The translations under genes were made by a program, and so were the position numbers. Below, in pieces: positions 17,342 through 26,419 of a stretch of 64,000 nt of DNA. Numbering within the stretch: the first letter of the stretch is position 1; each line of letters starts with the position of its first letter. A model generated the notes under the pieces. That model did not search any database. It was not told the origin of the DNA and saw only the letters and a list, made by a program, of their open reading frames with translations. The DNA comes from CBDFGK01 sp965247075. Lineage in GTDB: Bacteria; Pseudomonadota; Gammaproteobacteria; Pseudomonadales; Halieaceae. The stretch spans positions 620,001 to 684,000 of the forward strand of contig CBDFGK010000003.1 of assembly GCA_965247075.1 (NCBI GenBank), given 5' to 3'.

Positions 17342-18718
17342 CTAGAGCGCTGCTGTACTGCTGGAGTCGGCCAGAGCCAGCTGCTGTTGTTGAATTGAAG
17401 CGAGTTGTATCTGGAAACCGCTGGTCTGCTGGTGAAAACGCGGCATTTCCGCCGCTGCCAGACTCTTGGCCTTGGGTAGTTTCTTGTGGATGGTGCGCGG
17501 ATTGCGGTGCACGCCATTGACGAGAAATTCATAGTGCAGGTGAGGCCCGGTGGCGGCGCCGGTCGAGCCTACAGTGCCCACCACCTGTTGTTGTTTGACT
17601 CGCTGTCCCTTCTTCACTTTATGCTTGGTGAGGTGCAAATACTTGGTGGTGTAGGCCTCGCCGTGCTGGATCACCACGTAGTTGCCATTGGCTCTGCTGT
17701 AGCCGGCCTTTATAACGCGGCCGTCACCTGAGGCAAATACCGGTGTGCCGCGGGGAGCGGCGTAATCTGTGCCACGGTGTGGGCGTTTGGTTTTGTAGAC
17801 AGGGTGCAGTCGACGCGGGTTGAAATTGCTGCTGATGCGGGTGAAGTCAACGGGCGCCAGCAGGAAGGTTTTGCGCATGCTGATACCGTCATCGGAAAAG
17901 TAGCCGAATTTGCCAGTTGCATCGGTATAGCGGAAGGCGTTGTAGCTGTTGCCTCTATTTATGAACACCGCCGCCAGGATTTTGCCATTTTTGTATTTCT
18001 CTCCATCGAGATACAGTTCTTCGTACAGCACATGGAAAGAATCACCCTGGCGTGGGTCCAGCACAAAGTCGATGACGCCGCCAAATATGTTGGCCAGTTC
18101 CATAATCAGGTTCTGTGGCATACCGGCATCCTGTCCAGCCATGAACAGTGATGAGTCGATGGTCGCTGAGGCGAAGCTGCGATGTACCTGGGTCTGTTGC
18201 TCGATAGATTCCACCGTGTAGGTGTCGCCCTGTTTGCGGTAGGTGCTTGTATGCAGGGGTGAGAGCTGGTGCCGCAGCCCCTGTAGGCCACCGTCGCTGT
18301 CCACCAGGAAGCTCAATGACTGGCCTGGGTATATGCGTGTGAGTGCCTTGCCACCATCGGCGTTGTGAACGATGTGGTATACATCGGCATCGTTGAGACC
18401 GGCGCGTTGGAAGATAAGCGAGAGGTTGTCGCCGGACCGTACCGGGATCTTCTGCCAGGCTTCTTCAATTTGAGGCTCAGGAATTGCCGCAGGCAGGGGT
18501 TCCAGTACCAATTCGATAGGCACAGACTTGCGGTTGGCGCTGACATCATCGGCAGGCATGAGTGCGAGGACCAGGCCCATAAACGCCGCCGTGCCCGCCA
18601 CCAATAGCAGGTGTCTGCGCGGGAAGCTGTTGTGCTCGCCTTGAATTGTGGCTCCGGGAACCGTTGCTCCGGGAGTCATCGCGCTGCGGAGGCCATTCAC
18701 TCTGGTCATAACTCTCAA
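17342..18718 (-). CDS. M23 peptidoglycan DD-endopeptidase, MepM-like
   Basis: A 458-residue protein with an N-terminal anchor helix (about residues 35-55), an OapA/LysM-like region (about 90-150) containing RSGDNLSLIFQRAGL, and a C-terminal LytM domain. Zinc ligands are visible in HRGTDYAAP (about 314-318) and HLHYEF (about 393). It should cut peptidoglycan cross-links in the periplasm. The C-terminal 50 residues are Gln/Ser-rich and probably disordered. Gene order with anmK, erpA and tyrS is as in Pseudomonas. The ATG at 18718 gives a slightly long cytoplasmic tail; a later start at one of the internal Met codons is possible. Confidence 0.9.
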   Translation of the reverse strand: MRVMTRVNGLRSAMTPGATVPGATIQGEHNSFPRRHLLLVAGTAAFMGLVLALMPADDVSANRKSVPIELVLEPLPAAIPEPQIEEAWQKIPVRSGDNLSLIFQRAGLNDADVYHIVHNADGGKALTRIYPGQSLSFLVDSDGGLQGLRHQLSPLHTSTYRKQGDTYTVESIEQQTQVHRSFASATIDSSLFMAGQDAGMPQNLIMELANIFGGVIDFVLDPRQGDSFHVLYEELYLDGEKYKNGKILAAVFINRGNSYNAFRYTDATGKFGYFSDDGISMRKTFLLAPVDFTRISSNFNPRRLHPVYKTKRPHRGTDYAAPRGTPVFASGDGRVIKAGYSRANGNYVVIQHGEAYTTKYLHLTKHKVKKGQRVKQQQVVGTVGSTGAATGPHLHYEFLVNGVHRNPRTIHKKLPKAKSLAAAEMPRFHQQTSGFQIQLASIQQQQLALADSSSTAAL

Positions 18719-18884
18719 TGATTTTTGTATCTGTCTTATGCCGAGAGTATATCAAAGAAACGCCTAATCATAATAGCCAGTTATATCTCTGGGCTGTAGT
18801 CCTCGCCTTTACGTCCGGGACTTTGCATTTATAGCGGGTTCCGGTATCGTTCGCGTTTCTTTAATACAGGACACTACGGGACTG

Positions 18885-20186
18885 ATGAACCGGGTCGACA
18901 TACTGGCAGAATTGCGGGCGAGAGGGCTCATTTTCCAGCTGGCTGGCGAAGATGTGCTTGCGGCTCACCTGGCTACTGGTTCACGTACCCTGTACTGCGG
19001 CTTCGATCCCACGGCTGACAGCCTGCATATCGGCTCACTGGTTCCGCTGCTGATGCTGCGCCGTTTTCAGCTGGCCGGGCACAAACCCCTGGCATTGGTC
19101 GGTGGCGCTACTGGTCTGGTAGGCGATCCCAGTTTCAAGGCCCAGGAGCGTCAGCTCAATACGCCGGAGGTGGTGGCCAACTGGGTTGAAAAGATCAAGC
19201 AGCAAGTCTCAGCTTTTATAGATTTTGACTGCGGAGCCCAGTCTGCCGAGGTGGTTAACAACCTGGATTGGACTGCAGACAAGAATGTGCTGGAATTCCT
19301 GCGCGACGTCGGCAAGCATTTTTCCATTAATGCCATGAGTCAGAAAGAATCGGTGAAACAGCGTCTGGGGCGTGCAGGCAGCGGTATCAGTTTCACCGAA
19401 TTCACCTACATGATTCTGCAATCCTATGATTTCGCTGAGCTGAACCGCTTGCACAATTGCACACTGCAAATTGGTGGCTCCGATCAGTGGGGCAACATAA
19501 CCGGAGGCATAGATCTTACCCGGCGCCTACACGGCAAGCAGGTGTTTGGTCTGACCATGCCATTGGTGACCAAGGCGGATGGCACCAAGTTTGGCAAGAC
19601 GGAGACCGGCACAATCTGGCTGGACCCGGACCGCACATCTCCCTACGCCTTTTATCAATTCTGGATTAATACTGCCGATGAGGATGCCTATCGATTCCTG
19701 CGCTACTTTACCTTTCTGGCGGTAGAGGAAATCGCGGCCGTAGAGACAGCGGACCAGCAGCGGGACGGGCGCCCACAGGCACAGGCTATTCTGGCGCAGG
19801 AAGTAACTCGCCTGGTGCACGGTGAGGAGGGGCTTTTGGCAGCCCAGCGCATCACCGAGGCCTTGTTCAGCGGTGATACCGCAGGCTTGTCTGAAAGTGA
19901 CGTCCAGCAGTTGCGACAGGATGGTTTGCCCAGCAGCACACTGGATCGTGCCGGCTTTGAGGGTTCCAGTCTGACCCAGGTGTTAACAGAAGCCGATATG
20001 GTGGCGTCTGGCAAGCAGGTGAAAGACGCCCTGGGTCGTCAGGCGGTGCAGGTTAATGGTCGCGCGCTGGGTCAGCAACACAACATGGATCTGGCAGCCT
20101 GTTTTGAGCCGGATCAGGCCATGTACGGGTGCTTTTATCTGGTGAAGCTGGGCAAAAAGAAGTATCACCTCATCGAAGTTGTCTGA
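18885..20186 (+). CDS. tyrS: Tyrosyl-tRNA synthetase
   Basis: A 433-residue class I aminoacyl-tRNA synthetase. The HIGH-type signature is DSLHIGSLVPLL (about residue 47), the tyrosine pocket includes YCGFDPTADS, and the KMSKS loop is present as KFGKT (about 235). A C-terminal S4 RNA-binding domain covers roughly 360-430 (GKQVKDALGRQAVQVNGRA). The length and the start (NRVDILAELRARGLI) match the bacterial TyrRS of gammaproteobacteria. It is divergent from mepM, with a 166-bp shared upstream region. Confidence 0.96.
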   Translation: MNRVDILAELRARGLIFQLAGEDVLAAHLATGSRTLYCGFDPTADSLHIGSLVPLLMLRRFQLAGHKPLALVGGATGLVGDPSFKAQERQLNTPEVVANWVEKIKQQVSAFIDFDCGAQSAEVVNNLDWTADKNVLEFLRDVGKHFSINAMSQKESVKQRLGRAGSGISFTEFTYMILQSYDFAELNRLHNCTLQIGGSDQWGNITGGIDLTRRLHGKQVFGLTMPLVTKADGTKFGKTETGTIWLDPDRTSPYAFYQFWINTADEDAYRFLRYFTFLAVEEIAAVETADQQRDGRPQAQAILAQEVTRLVHGEEGLLAAQRITEALFSGDTAGLSESDVQQLRQDGLPSSTLDRAGFEGSSLTQVLTEADMVASGKQVKDALGRQAVQVNGRALGQQHNMDLAACFEPDQAMYGCFYLVKLGKKKYHLIEVV

Positions 20187-20211
20187 TCTGCTTGATCAGC
20201 CTGCCTCTCGT

Positions 20212-20745
20212 TCACTTTTTGGCTCTTCTCCGGTCTTGTGAGTGAATATCAGGCCGCAACATAGAACATCGAGTCTTTATCCGGTAGCGATGACTGCCTG
20301 ATCTTGAGTTTGAAAAACCCGGTATCCCGGAGGCTTCCAGTCGCGCTTGCATCAGTTCGACAGTCTCTGACTCCCACCAGGCATGAAGCTGTTCCTTCAG
20401 AATATACAGCGTATTGAGATTGGCATTCTCATCCAATAGCCGTTGCCTCTGTTTTTTCATGGTTTCTGCCGGAAGCTGCTTTGGAAACCCAGAGAAAACA
20501 TCCGCCGTTCGGCCTGTTTCCACGCCGATTAAATGCCCCTCCACCAGGCGCATGACCTCGTCGACCGGGGCGCGGCGGTGCGATATCTGCGATAACCGTT
20601 TGTCGATGAGGCCATCGGGGCCCTCGTCCTCATATCGATTGATGTAGCGACGAAATGTCCGGGCACAGACACCCAGCAATAGCGCCGCTTCCTCCTGGGT
20701 CAGACGACTCTCCGCCGGCCCCCCATAAACTTCCTCGAATCTCAT
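20212..20745 (-). pseudogene. Chimeric transposase remnant (ISNCY-type head, ISL3-like tail)
   Basis: From the ATG at 20745 (GGAGAC ribosome-binding site upstream) the frame starts MRFEEVYGGPAESRLTQEEA and continues through a helix-turn-helix typical of ISNCY-type transposases (TFRRYINRYEDEGPDGLIDK). After HRRAPVDEVMRL it changes to a segment resembling an ISL3 transposase C-terminus (NLNTLYILKEQLHAWW). It ends at 20212 without a catalytic core. It is thus a fusion of two IS relics. It marks the left edge of the accessory operon. A second copy of the very start (MRFEE plus its GGAGA) is visible at 32682. Confidence 0.65.
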
Positions 20746-21032
20746 CAGTCGAGTCTCCTGTAGCCACTCTGTTCGTCTCTCAAGCACCCCTCCTCGGGGC
20801 ATTATGAGAACCGGACAGATCATGTGCTACAAGACCGGACAGTGTATGTGTTACTAACAGGTGTCCACTGTTGGTGGGCAGAATCACCAGGGCGTGATAC
20901 AGTAATTCGTTCAGGTAAGAGAAGCGGAAATCTGAGAACTCTATTCATTGAATGATGATTAGTTATCCCCCCAGAATGTTTCTCGATGCATTTGCATGAA
21001 GTTGGTGGTGGCCGCTTTAGGATAAGTTGCTT

Positions 21033-21647
21033 ATGAGAAGGATGCCCAATATGATCAGTGCGACTAAAGTTGTACGCCGTTGCACATTCCCGCTTGCAGC
21101 GACAGGATTTTGCTACTTATGCATGTGCTTGTTGGCTTTCCCCCATGTAGTATTTTCGACCGAACTCTCAGATTATATAGACTGTGCCAATTCATCTCGG
21201 TCTGATTCCACTGACGGTGTACCCCTTACAAAGGCTGAGCGCATCTCAAACCTAGAGGCCGATTACGTAAGAGTTGTATCCCGGACAGAACGCTGCTCGA
21301 AGAGCGAGGAGTCAGCGAACAGTTCGTCATCTGGCGATGCAGCCGGGGGAGAGAGTGCAACGGGGGGGGCAGGATCAGCCGGTTCGACTCAGACCCTATC
21401 CAAGAATGCTGGTGCGACAAACAATGACATCAAGGTGAACTCTACACTTAAATCTGTCGCGAGCAGACCTCCCAGTGCCGTTTTAGGGAATGTCTCGACG
21501 AGCACACATTCTGGGAAAGACCACGAAGAGTTGGAAGCGGTGGACAACAAAGCTATTCTGCGCGCACAGATCAAAGCGGCGGCTGATGAGGAAACTGATC
21601 CGGAAATGAAGAAAATTCTGACTGAAAAATACGAATCGTTGAAATAA
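21033..21647 (+). CDS. Secreted low-complexity protein, first gene of the ExbB-VWA operon
   Basis: About 204 residues from the ATG at 21033 (AGGATA 10 bp upstream; ATG at 21042 or 21051 are alternatives). A signal peptide or anchor spans residues about 20-42 (ATGFCYLCMCLLAFPHVVFS). The mature part has two cysteines (CANSS and ERCSKS), then a Ser/Gly/Ala-rich disordered stretch (about 90-125) and a charged helical end. I recognise no family. The stop overlaps the next gene (TAATG), so it belongs to the operon. A periplasmic linker or accessory role is inference. Confidence 0.6.
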   Translation: MRRMPNMISATKVVRRCTFPLAATGFCYLCMCLLAFPHVVFSTELSDYIDCANSSRSDSTDGVPLTKAERISNLEADYVRVVSRTERCSKSEESANSSSSGDAAGGESATGGAGSAGSTQTLSKNAGATNNDIKVNSTLKSVASRPPSAVLGNVSTSTHSGKDHEELEAVDNKAILRAQIKAAADEETDPEMKKILTEKYESLK

Positions 21648-22849
21648 TGGAGCCGACAATGATGAAAAGAAAACTGATCTACCCATTCCTTTGTTTCTTC
21701 GCCCTTATTTCCGGGTGCGCGAGTTCTGGGGGGGGAGGCTACCTTGTTGGGCCAGGATCATCTACAGATTCGAAAGCGGCTCAAAACACAGGCCTCTCAG
21801 TGATCGTACCAATCTTTGATCCCGGTATTCCGATCGACACAGATGAATACGAGGAGAAAGGTATATGGCCGGAACTTCGTCGGGCGGAGGCTAATAGGTT
21901 TTCGGTCCTTCTGAAAGCTGAGCTTGAAAGGACCCAAGCTTTTGAAGGGGTTAGAGTTGCATCTTCATCTTTGGCATCGGGTCATATTTATGTTCACGGT
22001 AGCATAGTGGAATCCAATGGAGAGGATATCAAGCTGAAAATTAGGGTGGTTGATATTACCGGGCGCAAGCTTTTCTCTAAAACTTACTCTCACAGAGTCA
22101 AAGAATATGATCTGAATAACCCTAGGGTGTCCGAAAAAGATTTGTATATGCCTATATTTAATGAAATAGCTGAGGATACTGCGAAGCAGATCAATCGGCT
22201 TCCAGATAAAAAGGTTACCCAAATCAGCGAGATCGAAAAGATCCGCTATGCTGAGGCTTTCAGTCCAAGCTATTTTTCGCAGTTTATCGAAACCTCCCGC
22301 AGCGGGAAGACAAAAATCCTATCAGTACCCTCCTCCGATGACCCTATGGTGGCGCGTATTGAGGTAGTGAGAATAAAAGACCAAATGTTTTTGGATGGCA
22401 TTCAACGGGACTATCTGGATTTTAAGCAGGGTATGGATGAGTCGTACTACACTTGGCAACGGCTAGCCTGGGGTGAGTCAAAAGCTGCACGAGAAGCTAA
22501 GAATAAAGCCAGCGCCCAAATGCTTTTAGGCACTTTGGCTCTCATCGGTGGAGTCGCCATGGCCGCAAGCTCGAATACCAATTCTGCTAGCGCGGCCGGC
22601 GCCGGTGTTGCCGTGGTGGGTGCTGCAGTAATCGCGGCTGGAATGAAAAATAGTAAACAGTCAGCAATGCATATGGATAGCCTGAATGAATTGGGGAAGT
22701 CCCTGCATATTGAACTAGCACCGCGAGTCATGGCGTTAGAAGACCAGGAGATTGAATTAGAGGGGACACTGGACGCACAATACGCGACTTGGCGTTCATT
22801 CTTGAAGGATTTCTATAAGCTGGAAGCTACACCGGAAATCTCACTCTAA
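21647..22849 (+). CDS. Lipoprotein of the ExbB-VWA operon
   Basis: A 400-residue lipoprotein. The lipobox is LISGCAS, with the lipidated Cys at about residue 24, followed by a Gly/Ser linker. No Asp follows the Cys, so outer-membrane sorting is expected. The next region (about 45-170) has an alpha/beta pattern reminiscent of CsgG/LpoB-type lipoproteins: SVIVPIFDPG, then ELRRAEANRFSVLLKAEL, then GHIYVHGSIVES. Near residues 285-330 there is a Gly/Ala-rich hydrophobic segment with glycine-zipper spacing. I cannot assign a named family. The start overlaps the previous stop, and the next gene follows after 5 bp. It probably provides the outer-membrane end of the proposed machine. Confidence 0.68.
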   Translation: MEPTMMKRKLIYPFLCFFALISGCASSGGGGYLVGPGSSTDSKAAQNTGLSVIVPIFDPGIPIDTDEYEEKGIWPELRRAEANRFSVLLKAELERTQAFEGVRVASSSLASGHIYVHGSIVESNGEDIKLKIRVVDITGRKLFSKTYSHRVKEYDLNNPRVSEKDLYMPIFNEIAEDTAKQINRLPDKKVTQISEIEKIRYAEAFSPSYFSQFIETSRSGKTKILSVPSSDDPMVARIEVVRIKDQMFLDGIQRDYLDFKQGMDESYYTWQRLAWGESKAAREAKNKASAQMLLGTLALIGGVAMAASSNTNSASAAGAGVAVVGAAVIAAGMKNSKQSAMHMDSLNELGKSLHIELAPRVMALEDQEIELEGTLDAQYATWRSFLKDFYKLEATPEISL

Positions 22850-22854
22850 ACCGC

Positions 22855-24303
22855 ATGAAAAATATTGAACAAACTTTAATACTTTCGGAGGCTAAGAAGG
22901 AGACGAGAAATAGGCAATTACTGCTAGTGATGCTGTCATTCTTACTACTTCTATTTGTCCTTTTACTCGTTTTCGCCTTCGCTTCACAGCTCAAAGATTC
23001 TGACAAGGTAATGACTAACATAGCAGGAGTGCAAGCGTCGTCCAAAATACGGACACCCGAGGTTGAGGTGATGACGCCGGAGGAAACGCCCCTGGGCCTG
23101 ACGTTAAAGCAGGACATAGCTGAATATATACAGCTCACCAAGTCACTGACGCAACACCCCCGCTTTGGCGAAGAGGCCTCAGAGGCGCTAATCCTACTGG
23201 AAGAGCTGGACGCTCATATTCTCAACTTGAATCCGGCTAGCCAAGAGTCATATTTCGACGAAAAAACTCTCTTTGCGCGTCGATTGGATAGTAAGGTTAC
23301 GAAATTCAAGAGCGCCCTCCTGAAAAACATTGAGCGCGCATACGTCGACAGGAACTCTGCAGCCTTCAAATTGGGACTGAGGGAATATAAGGCTATAGGA
23401 GGCGATCAAGAACTCGCTGCCAGGTGGTTAGCTCTTGAGGACACTGCGGATTCAGTTTTTAGGAAACTCCGCGAAGCTGAGGAGCACAAACGACAAAAAG
23501 ACTTCGAGAGTGAACTATTGACTCTGCAGGAGGTTGCTGCGCTGGGATTTTTGGACGAAGGCCTAAATGAGAGAGTTCGAGAGCTGAAAGTGCTGTCGCG
23601 GGATTTGGAGATTACTCGACAGATCAAGCGAGCTCAGGCACTATATTCAAGTGGTGAATTTTCCCAAGCCAAGGCAGGGCTCTCTGCCTTATTGGAGGAA
23701 CATCCCGGCAATATGCAAGCACAAGCACTAGCTAAAAAAACACAAATAGCGCTGGATGAATCTATAGTTAACGCGTTGGTGAAAAAAGCAGCGCAGGCGG
23801 TAGTGCTGGATGATTGGGATACGGCAGGAAAAATGTTTACCAAAGTATTGGAAACCAATAGTGAAAACAAGAATGCGATTGATGGAAGGCATTTGGCGAA
23901 GGGAATTATCGAAGTTAAAACCCGTATGCGGGATCTTTTTAATGCTCCCGAAAGGCTGAGTGACCCTCAGGTTGCCCAGTACGCTAATGAGTTGTTGGAA
24001 GAAAGTGCGGAATACTTCGACTTTAGTGACAGCTTACATTCACTCGCAAAAAAACTTGAGCTTGCCATCGTTGAACGAAATAGGCCAGCCCAAATCCTTA
24101 TCAAGTCTGATGGAAAGGCTCGCATCGAAGTACGCGGTATTGGCTACATTGAGCCCTCTCTGGAAAAAACCATTGAACTTCTACCTGGAAACTACGCTTT
24201 TTATGCCCACTGCAAAGGAAGGGTTGTACAACAAGTTCTTTTGGAAGTACCCGTCAATCAACCTGTTATTGGACTGAGTGTTGTTTGTGGACGAGAAATA
24301 TAA
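22855..24303 (+). CDS. Membrane-anchored helical-repeat protein with PEGA-like C-terminus
   Basis: A 482-residue protein. One membrane helix (about residues 22-45, LLLVMLSFLLLLFVLLLVFAF) follows a short cytoplasmic head, so the rest should be periplasmic. Residues about 80-400 are almost all helical, with TPR-like spacing (for example AQALYSSGEFSQAKAGLSAL and AAQAVVLDDWDTAGKMFTKV). The last 70 residues turn beta-rich with ELLPGNYAFYAHCKGRV, which looks like a PEGA domain. This is an architecture of periplasmic scaffolds. The next gene begins inside its 3' end. Confidence 0.68.
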   Translation: MKNIEQTLILSEAKKETRNRQLLLVMLSFLLLLFVLLLVFAFASQLKDSDKVMTNIAGVQASSKIRTPEVEVMTPEETPLGLTLKQDIAEYIQLTKSLTQHPRFGEEASEALILLEELDAHILNLNPASQESYFDEKTLFARRLDSKVTKFKSALLKNIERAYVDRNSAAFKLGLREYKAIGGDQELAARWLALEDTADSVFRKLREAEEHKRQKDFESELLTLQEVAALGFLDEGLNERVRELKVLSRDLEITRQIKRAQALYSSGEFSQAKAGLSALLEEHPGNMQAQALAKKTQIALDESIVNALVKKAAQAVVLDDWDTAGKMFTKVLETNSENKNAIDGRHLAKGIIEVKTRMRDLFNAPERLSDPQVAQYANELLEESAEYFDFSDSLHSLAKKLELAIVERNRPAQILIKSDGKARIEVRGIGYIEPSLEKTIELLPGNYAFYAHCKGRVVQQVLLEVPVNQPVIGLSVVCGREI

Positions 24304-26278
24304 ATACAGAATTCAGGTGGCGAAGCGAAGTCGCCTGAGGCGTCTTCTCTGCTTTGGTCTTGGCACTGTGATGCTATTGCTGGTCGGACTGTGTGTTGTG
24401 ATCTACACATACACGGTAAAAATCGATATAAGCTATGAGGGTCCCGATTCCGATGTTTCTCTATATCAAACCTCGGGATCAGGTTTTTTCTGGACTGACT
24501 CTCGGCTGCTCATGCTGTCCGATACTTCGACAGTCGAAATAAGTGCATCGGGATACCAGAGTAAGTCGTTATTTATAGAGGATAGCCAAAAACGCGCGAC
24601 GGTTGAGGTTGAGTTGGCTCTGCTAAGGAGAGACGTGAAGGTTGTCAGTACGGTTGAGCCGATACAAGCTGTCTGGCGTTTAGATGGTGCCTATTACTCC
24701 TCTGAGCCTACATTCCAGGCACAGTTGAAGCCAGGTAAATACAGTCTGGGCTTGAAAGCAGACAACGTGGTTTCTCTAGACCAGGATATTGTTGTGCCTT
24801 TTGGGGCAGATGGGTCCTATCAGATTGAGATAGCGCCAAAACCTAAGTCCACCGAATATGTGATTAAGACACAACCACCGGGAGCAAAAGTTTTTTTAAA
24901 CTCCAAGTATCTTGGAGACACCCCTATAGCAGGTGAGATTCCTGTAGACAACTATTCTCTATCAGTGCTCAAGTCAGGCTATCGTAATGTAGTGGACACG
25001 ATAAGGGTTGGTGATTTTGGTGAGGGTTTAGTTCGCAGCTATTTACTGGTTTCCGGTAGCCGAACTGTGAAGACGAGCCTGAACCCTACAGGTGGTGAAT
25101 TGTATCTGCAGGGCAAACTTATTCCGTCTGGTGCAAGCATAGGGGTGGATGCCGTCGGAACGTCGCAGTTGACATATTCCAAAGAGGGCTATACTTCTAA
25201 AACCATCACTATCGATTCAGGAACAAGCGTCGTTACGTTTGACCTCGCCCCGGAGTTTGCCTTTTTGGTGATACGATCCCAGCCTGATGTCCTTGTTGAA
25301 ATTGACGGTTTGGCTGTTGGAACTGCGCCTTTAAGGAAAAGGCTCCAGGCTCGAGAGTACACAGTAACCTTGAAAAAAGCCGGTTATCGGACGATCACCC
25401 GAAAAGTTCGACTATCGAGTTCGGGTGATTCGCTAGTTGATGAGCCACTAACACTGCTGTCGGATCACTACATCGCAACCAGCAAGCCAAGGTACCAACA
25501 TCGAGTCGGGATTGAGTTTGCCAGAGTAACTCCGGATGGATTCACTATGGGCGCTCCTAGGTCCGAAGTTGGGCAACGCGCCAATGAAATCCGTCGAAAC
25601 GTTGATTTTAATAGAATGGTTTATGTAGCCCAGTTCGAAGTCACGGAGGAGCAGTATTCCCGTTTCCTTGGCAGCCCCTCGGCTTCAAGGAAACCTCAAA
25701 CCGGGGTCTCATGGCAAGAGGCCGCGAAATTTTGCAATTGGCTCAGCAAGTTTGAGAACCTACCTCCGTTCTACAGGGAAAAAGAGGGAAGAATAATCGG
25801 GTTTGAACACACATCTAGGGGCTATCGGCTTTTGTCGGAGGCCGAGTGGGAGTTCATCGCCAAGTATCACCAGAAAGACCAACCAAGTATCTTTACATGG
25901 GGCGATGAGTATCTAGTGACAAGCTCAGCGGGAAATATAGCAGACAAATCGGCGGATGGCGCTGTGAAAAAGTATATCGCCGATTACGATGATAAGAATC
26001 CAACATCAGCCGACGTCGGCTCCTACTCGCCCGAGATATCAGGGTTTTATGATTTTTCTGGCAACGTTAGCGAATGGGTTCATGATATGTACTCACTGTC
26101 TCCGGCGTCTGGCCGTGTATATATGAACTACCTCGGAGATCCCTCTGGCCAGCAGCACGTAATTAAGGGTTCGAACTACCTTTCAGCGAGCTGGCAAGAA
26201 TTTCGTGCCTCGTTCAGAGAGACGGCTGTTGGTGGCCGAAAAGATGTTGGGTTTCGTGTAGCTCGCTACATTCACTAG
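24278..26278 (+). CDS. PEGA-repeat protein with formylglycine-generating-enzyme-like domain
   Basis: A 666-residue single-pass membrane protein (helix about 23-46) with a large periplasmic part. Residues about 50-400 hold several beta-sandwich repeats; the clearest PEGA domains are 194-245 (IKTQPPGAKVFLNSKYLGDT) and 328-380 (IRSQPDVLVEIDGLAVGTAP). Residues 409-666 are an FGE/SUMF1 fold: DGFTMGAP, EVTEEQYSRFLG, VSWQEAAKFCNWLSKF, YRLLSEAEWEFIA, SGNVSEWVHDMY and GFRVARYIH. The active-site cysteine pair of true formylglycine generators is absent: the matching segment is KGSNYLSASWQEFRAS. A binding or structural role is therefore more likely than sulfatase activation. The start is taken as the GTG at 24278, overlapping the upstream gene by 26 bp; GTG at 24287 is also possible. 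Confidence 0.82.
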   Translation: MLFVDEKYKYRIQVAKRSRLRRLLCFGLGTVMLLLVGLCVVIYTYTVKIDISYEGPDSDVSLYQTSGSGFFWTDSRLLMLSDTSTVEISASGYQSKSLFIEDSQKRATVEVELALLRRDVKVVSTVEPIQAVWRLDGAYYSSEPTFQAQLKPGKYSLGLKADNVVSLDQDIVVPFGADGSYQIEIAPKPKSTEYVIKTQPPGAKVFLNSKYLGDTPIAGEIPVDNYSLSVLKSGYRNVVDTIRVGDFGEGLVRSYLLVSGSRTVKTSLNPTGGELYLQGKLIPSGASIGVDAVGTSQLTYSKEGYTSKTITIDSGTSVVTFDLAPEFAFLVIRSQPDVLVEIDGLAVGTAPLRKRLQAREYTVTLKKAGYRTITRKVRLSSSGDSLVDEPLTLLSDHYIATSKPRYQHRVGIEFARVTPDGFTMGAPRSEVGQRANEIRRNVDFNRMVYVAQFEVTEEQYSRFLGSPSASRKPQTGVSWQEAAKFCNWLSKFENLPPFYREKEGRIIGFEHTSRGYRLLSEAEWEFIAKYHQKDQPSIFTWGDEYLVTSSAGNIADKSADGAVKKYIADYDDKNPTSADVGSYSPEISGFYDFSGNVSEWVHDMYSLSPASGRVYMNYLGDPSGQQHVIKGSNYLSASWQEFRASFRETAVGGRKDVGFRVARYIH

Positions 26279-26293
26279 TCGTGGAGACTTTCT

Positions 26294-26419
26294 ATGAATA
26301 AAAAACTTGCGCTTCTATTGGCTATCGGGCTTATTGCTTTGTTGTCAGTTAGTGTATTTGGCTACAAAAGCGCGGAAATTAGCCTCAATCATCCAGCACC
26401 GTTTCCAGAGAATATTTAA
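26294..26419 (+). CDS. 41-residue membrane or exported micropeptide in the ExbB-VWA operon
   Basis: ATG at 26294, stop TAA at 26417-26419, preceded by GGAG (26283-26286) at good spacing. The peptide starts MNKKLALLLAIGLIALLSVS and ends in a short polar tail (SLNHPAPFPENI), giving one transmembrane or signal-type helix. Its stop touches the ATG of the ExbB-like gene (TAAATG), which suggests translational coupling. It is either a small subunit of the channel complex or a leader-like peptide controlling translation of the next gene. No family is recognised. Confidence 0.6.
   Translation: MNKKLALLLAIGLIALLSVSVFGYKSAEISLNHPAPFPENI

Noticed and set aside
18719..21026. rRNA or tRNA genes after tyrS, as found in some relatives
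   Set aside because: Read on both strands, no rRNA or tRNA-like sequence is present; only an IS relic and unassigned DNA follow.
24278..26278. Sulfatase-maturating formylglycine-generating enzyme
   Set aside because: The catalytic cysteine pair is missing and no sulfatase gene is near.
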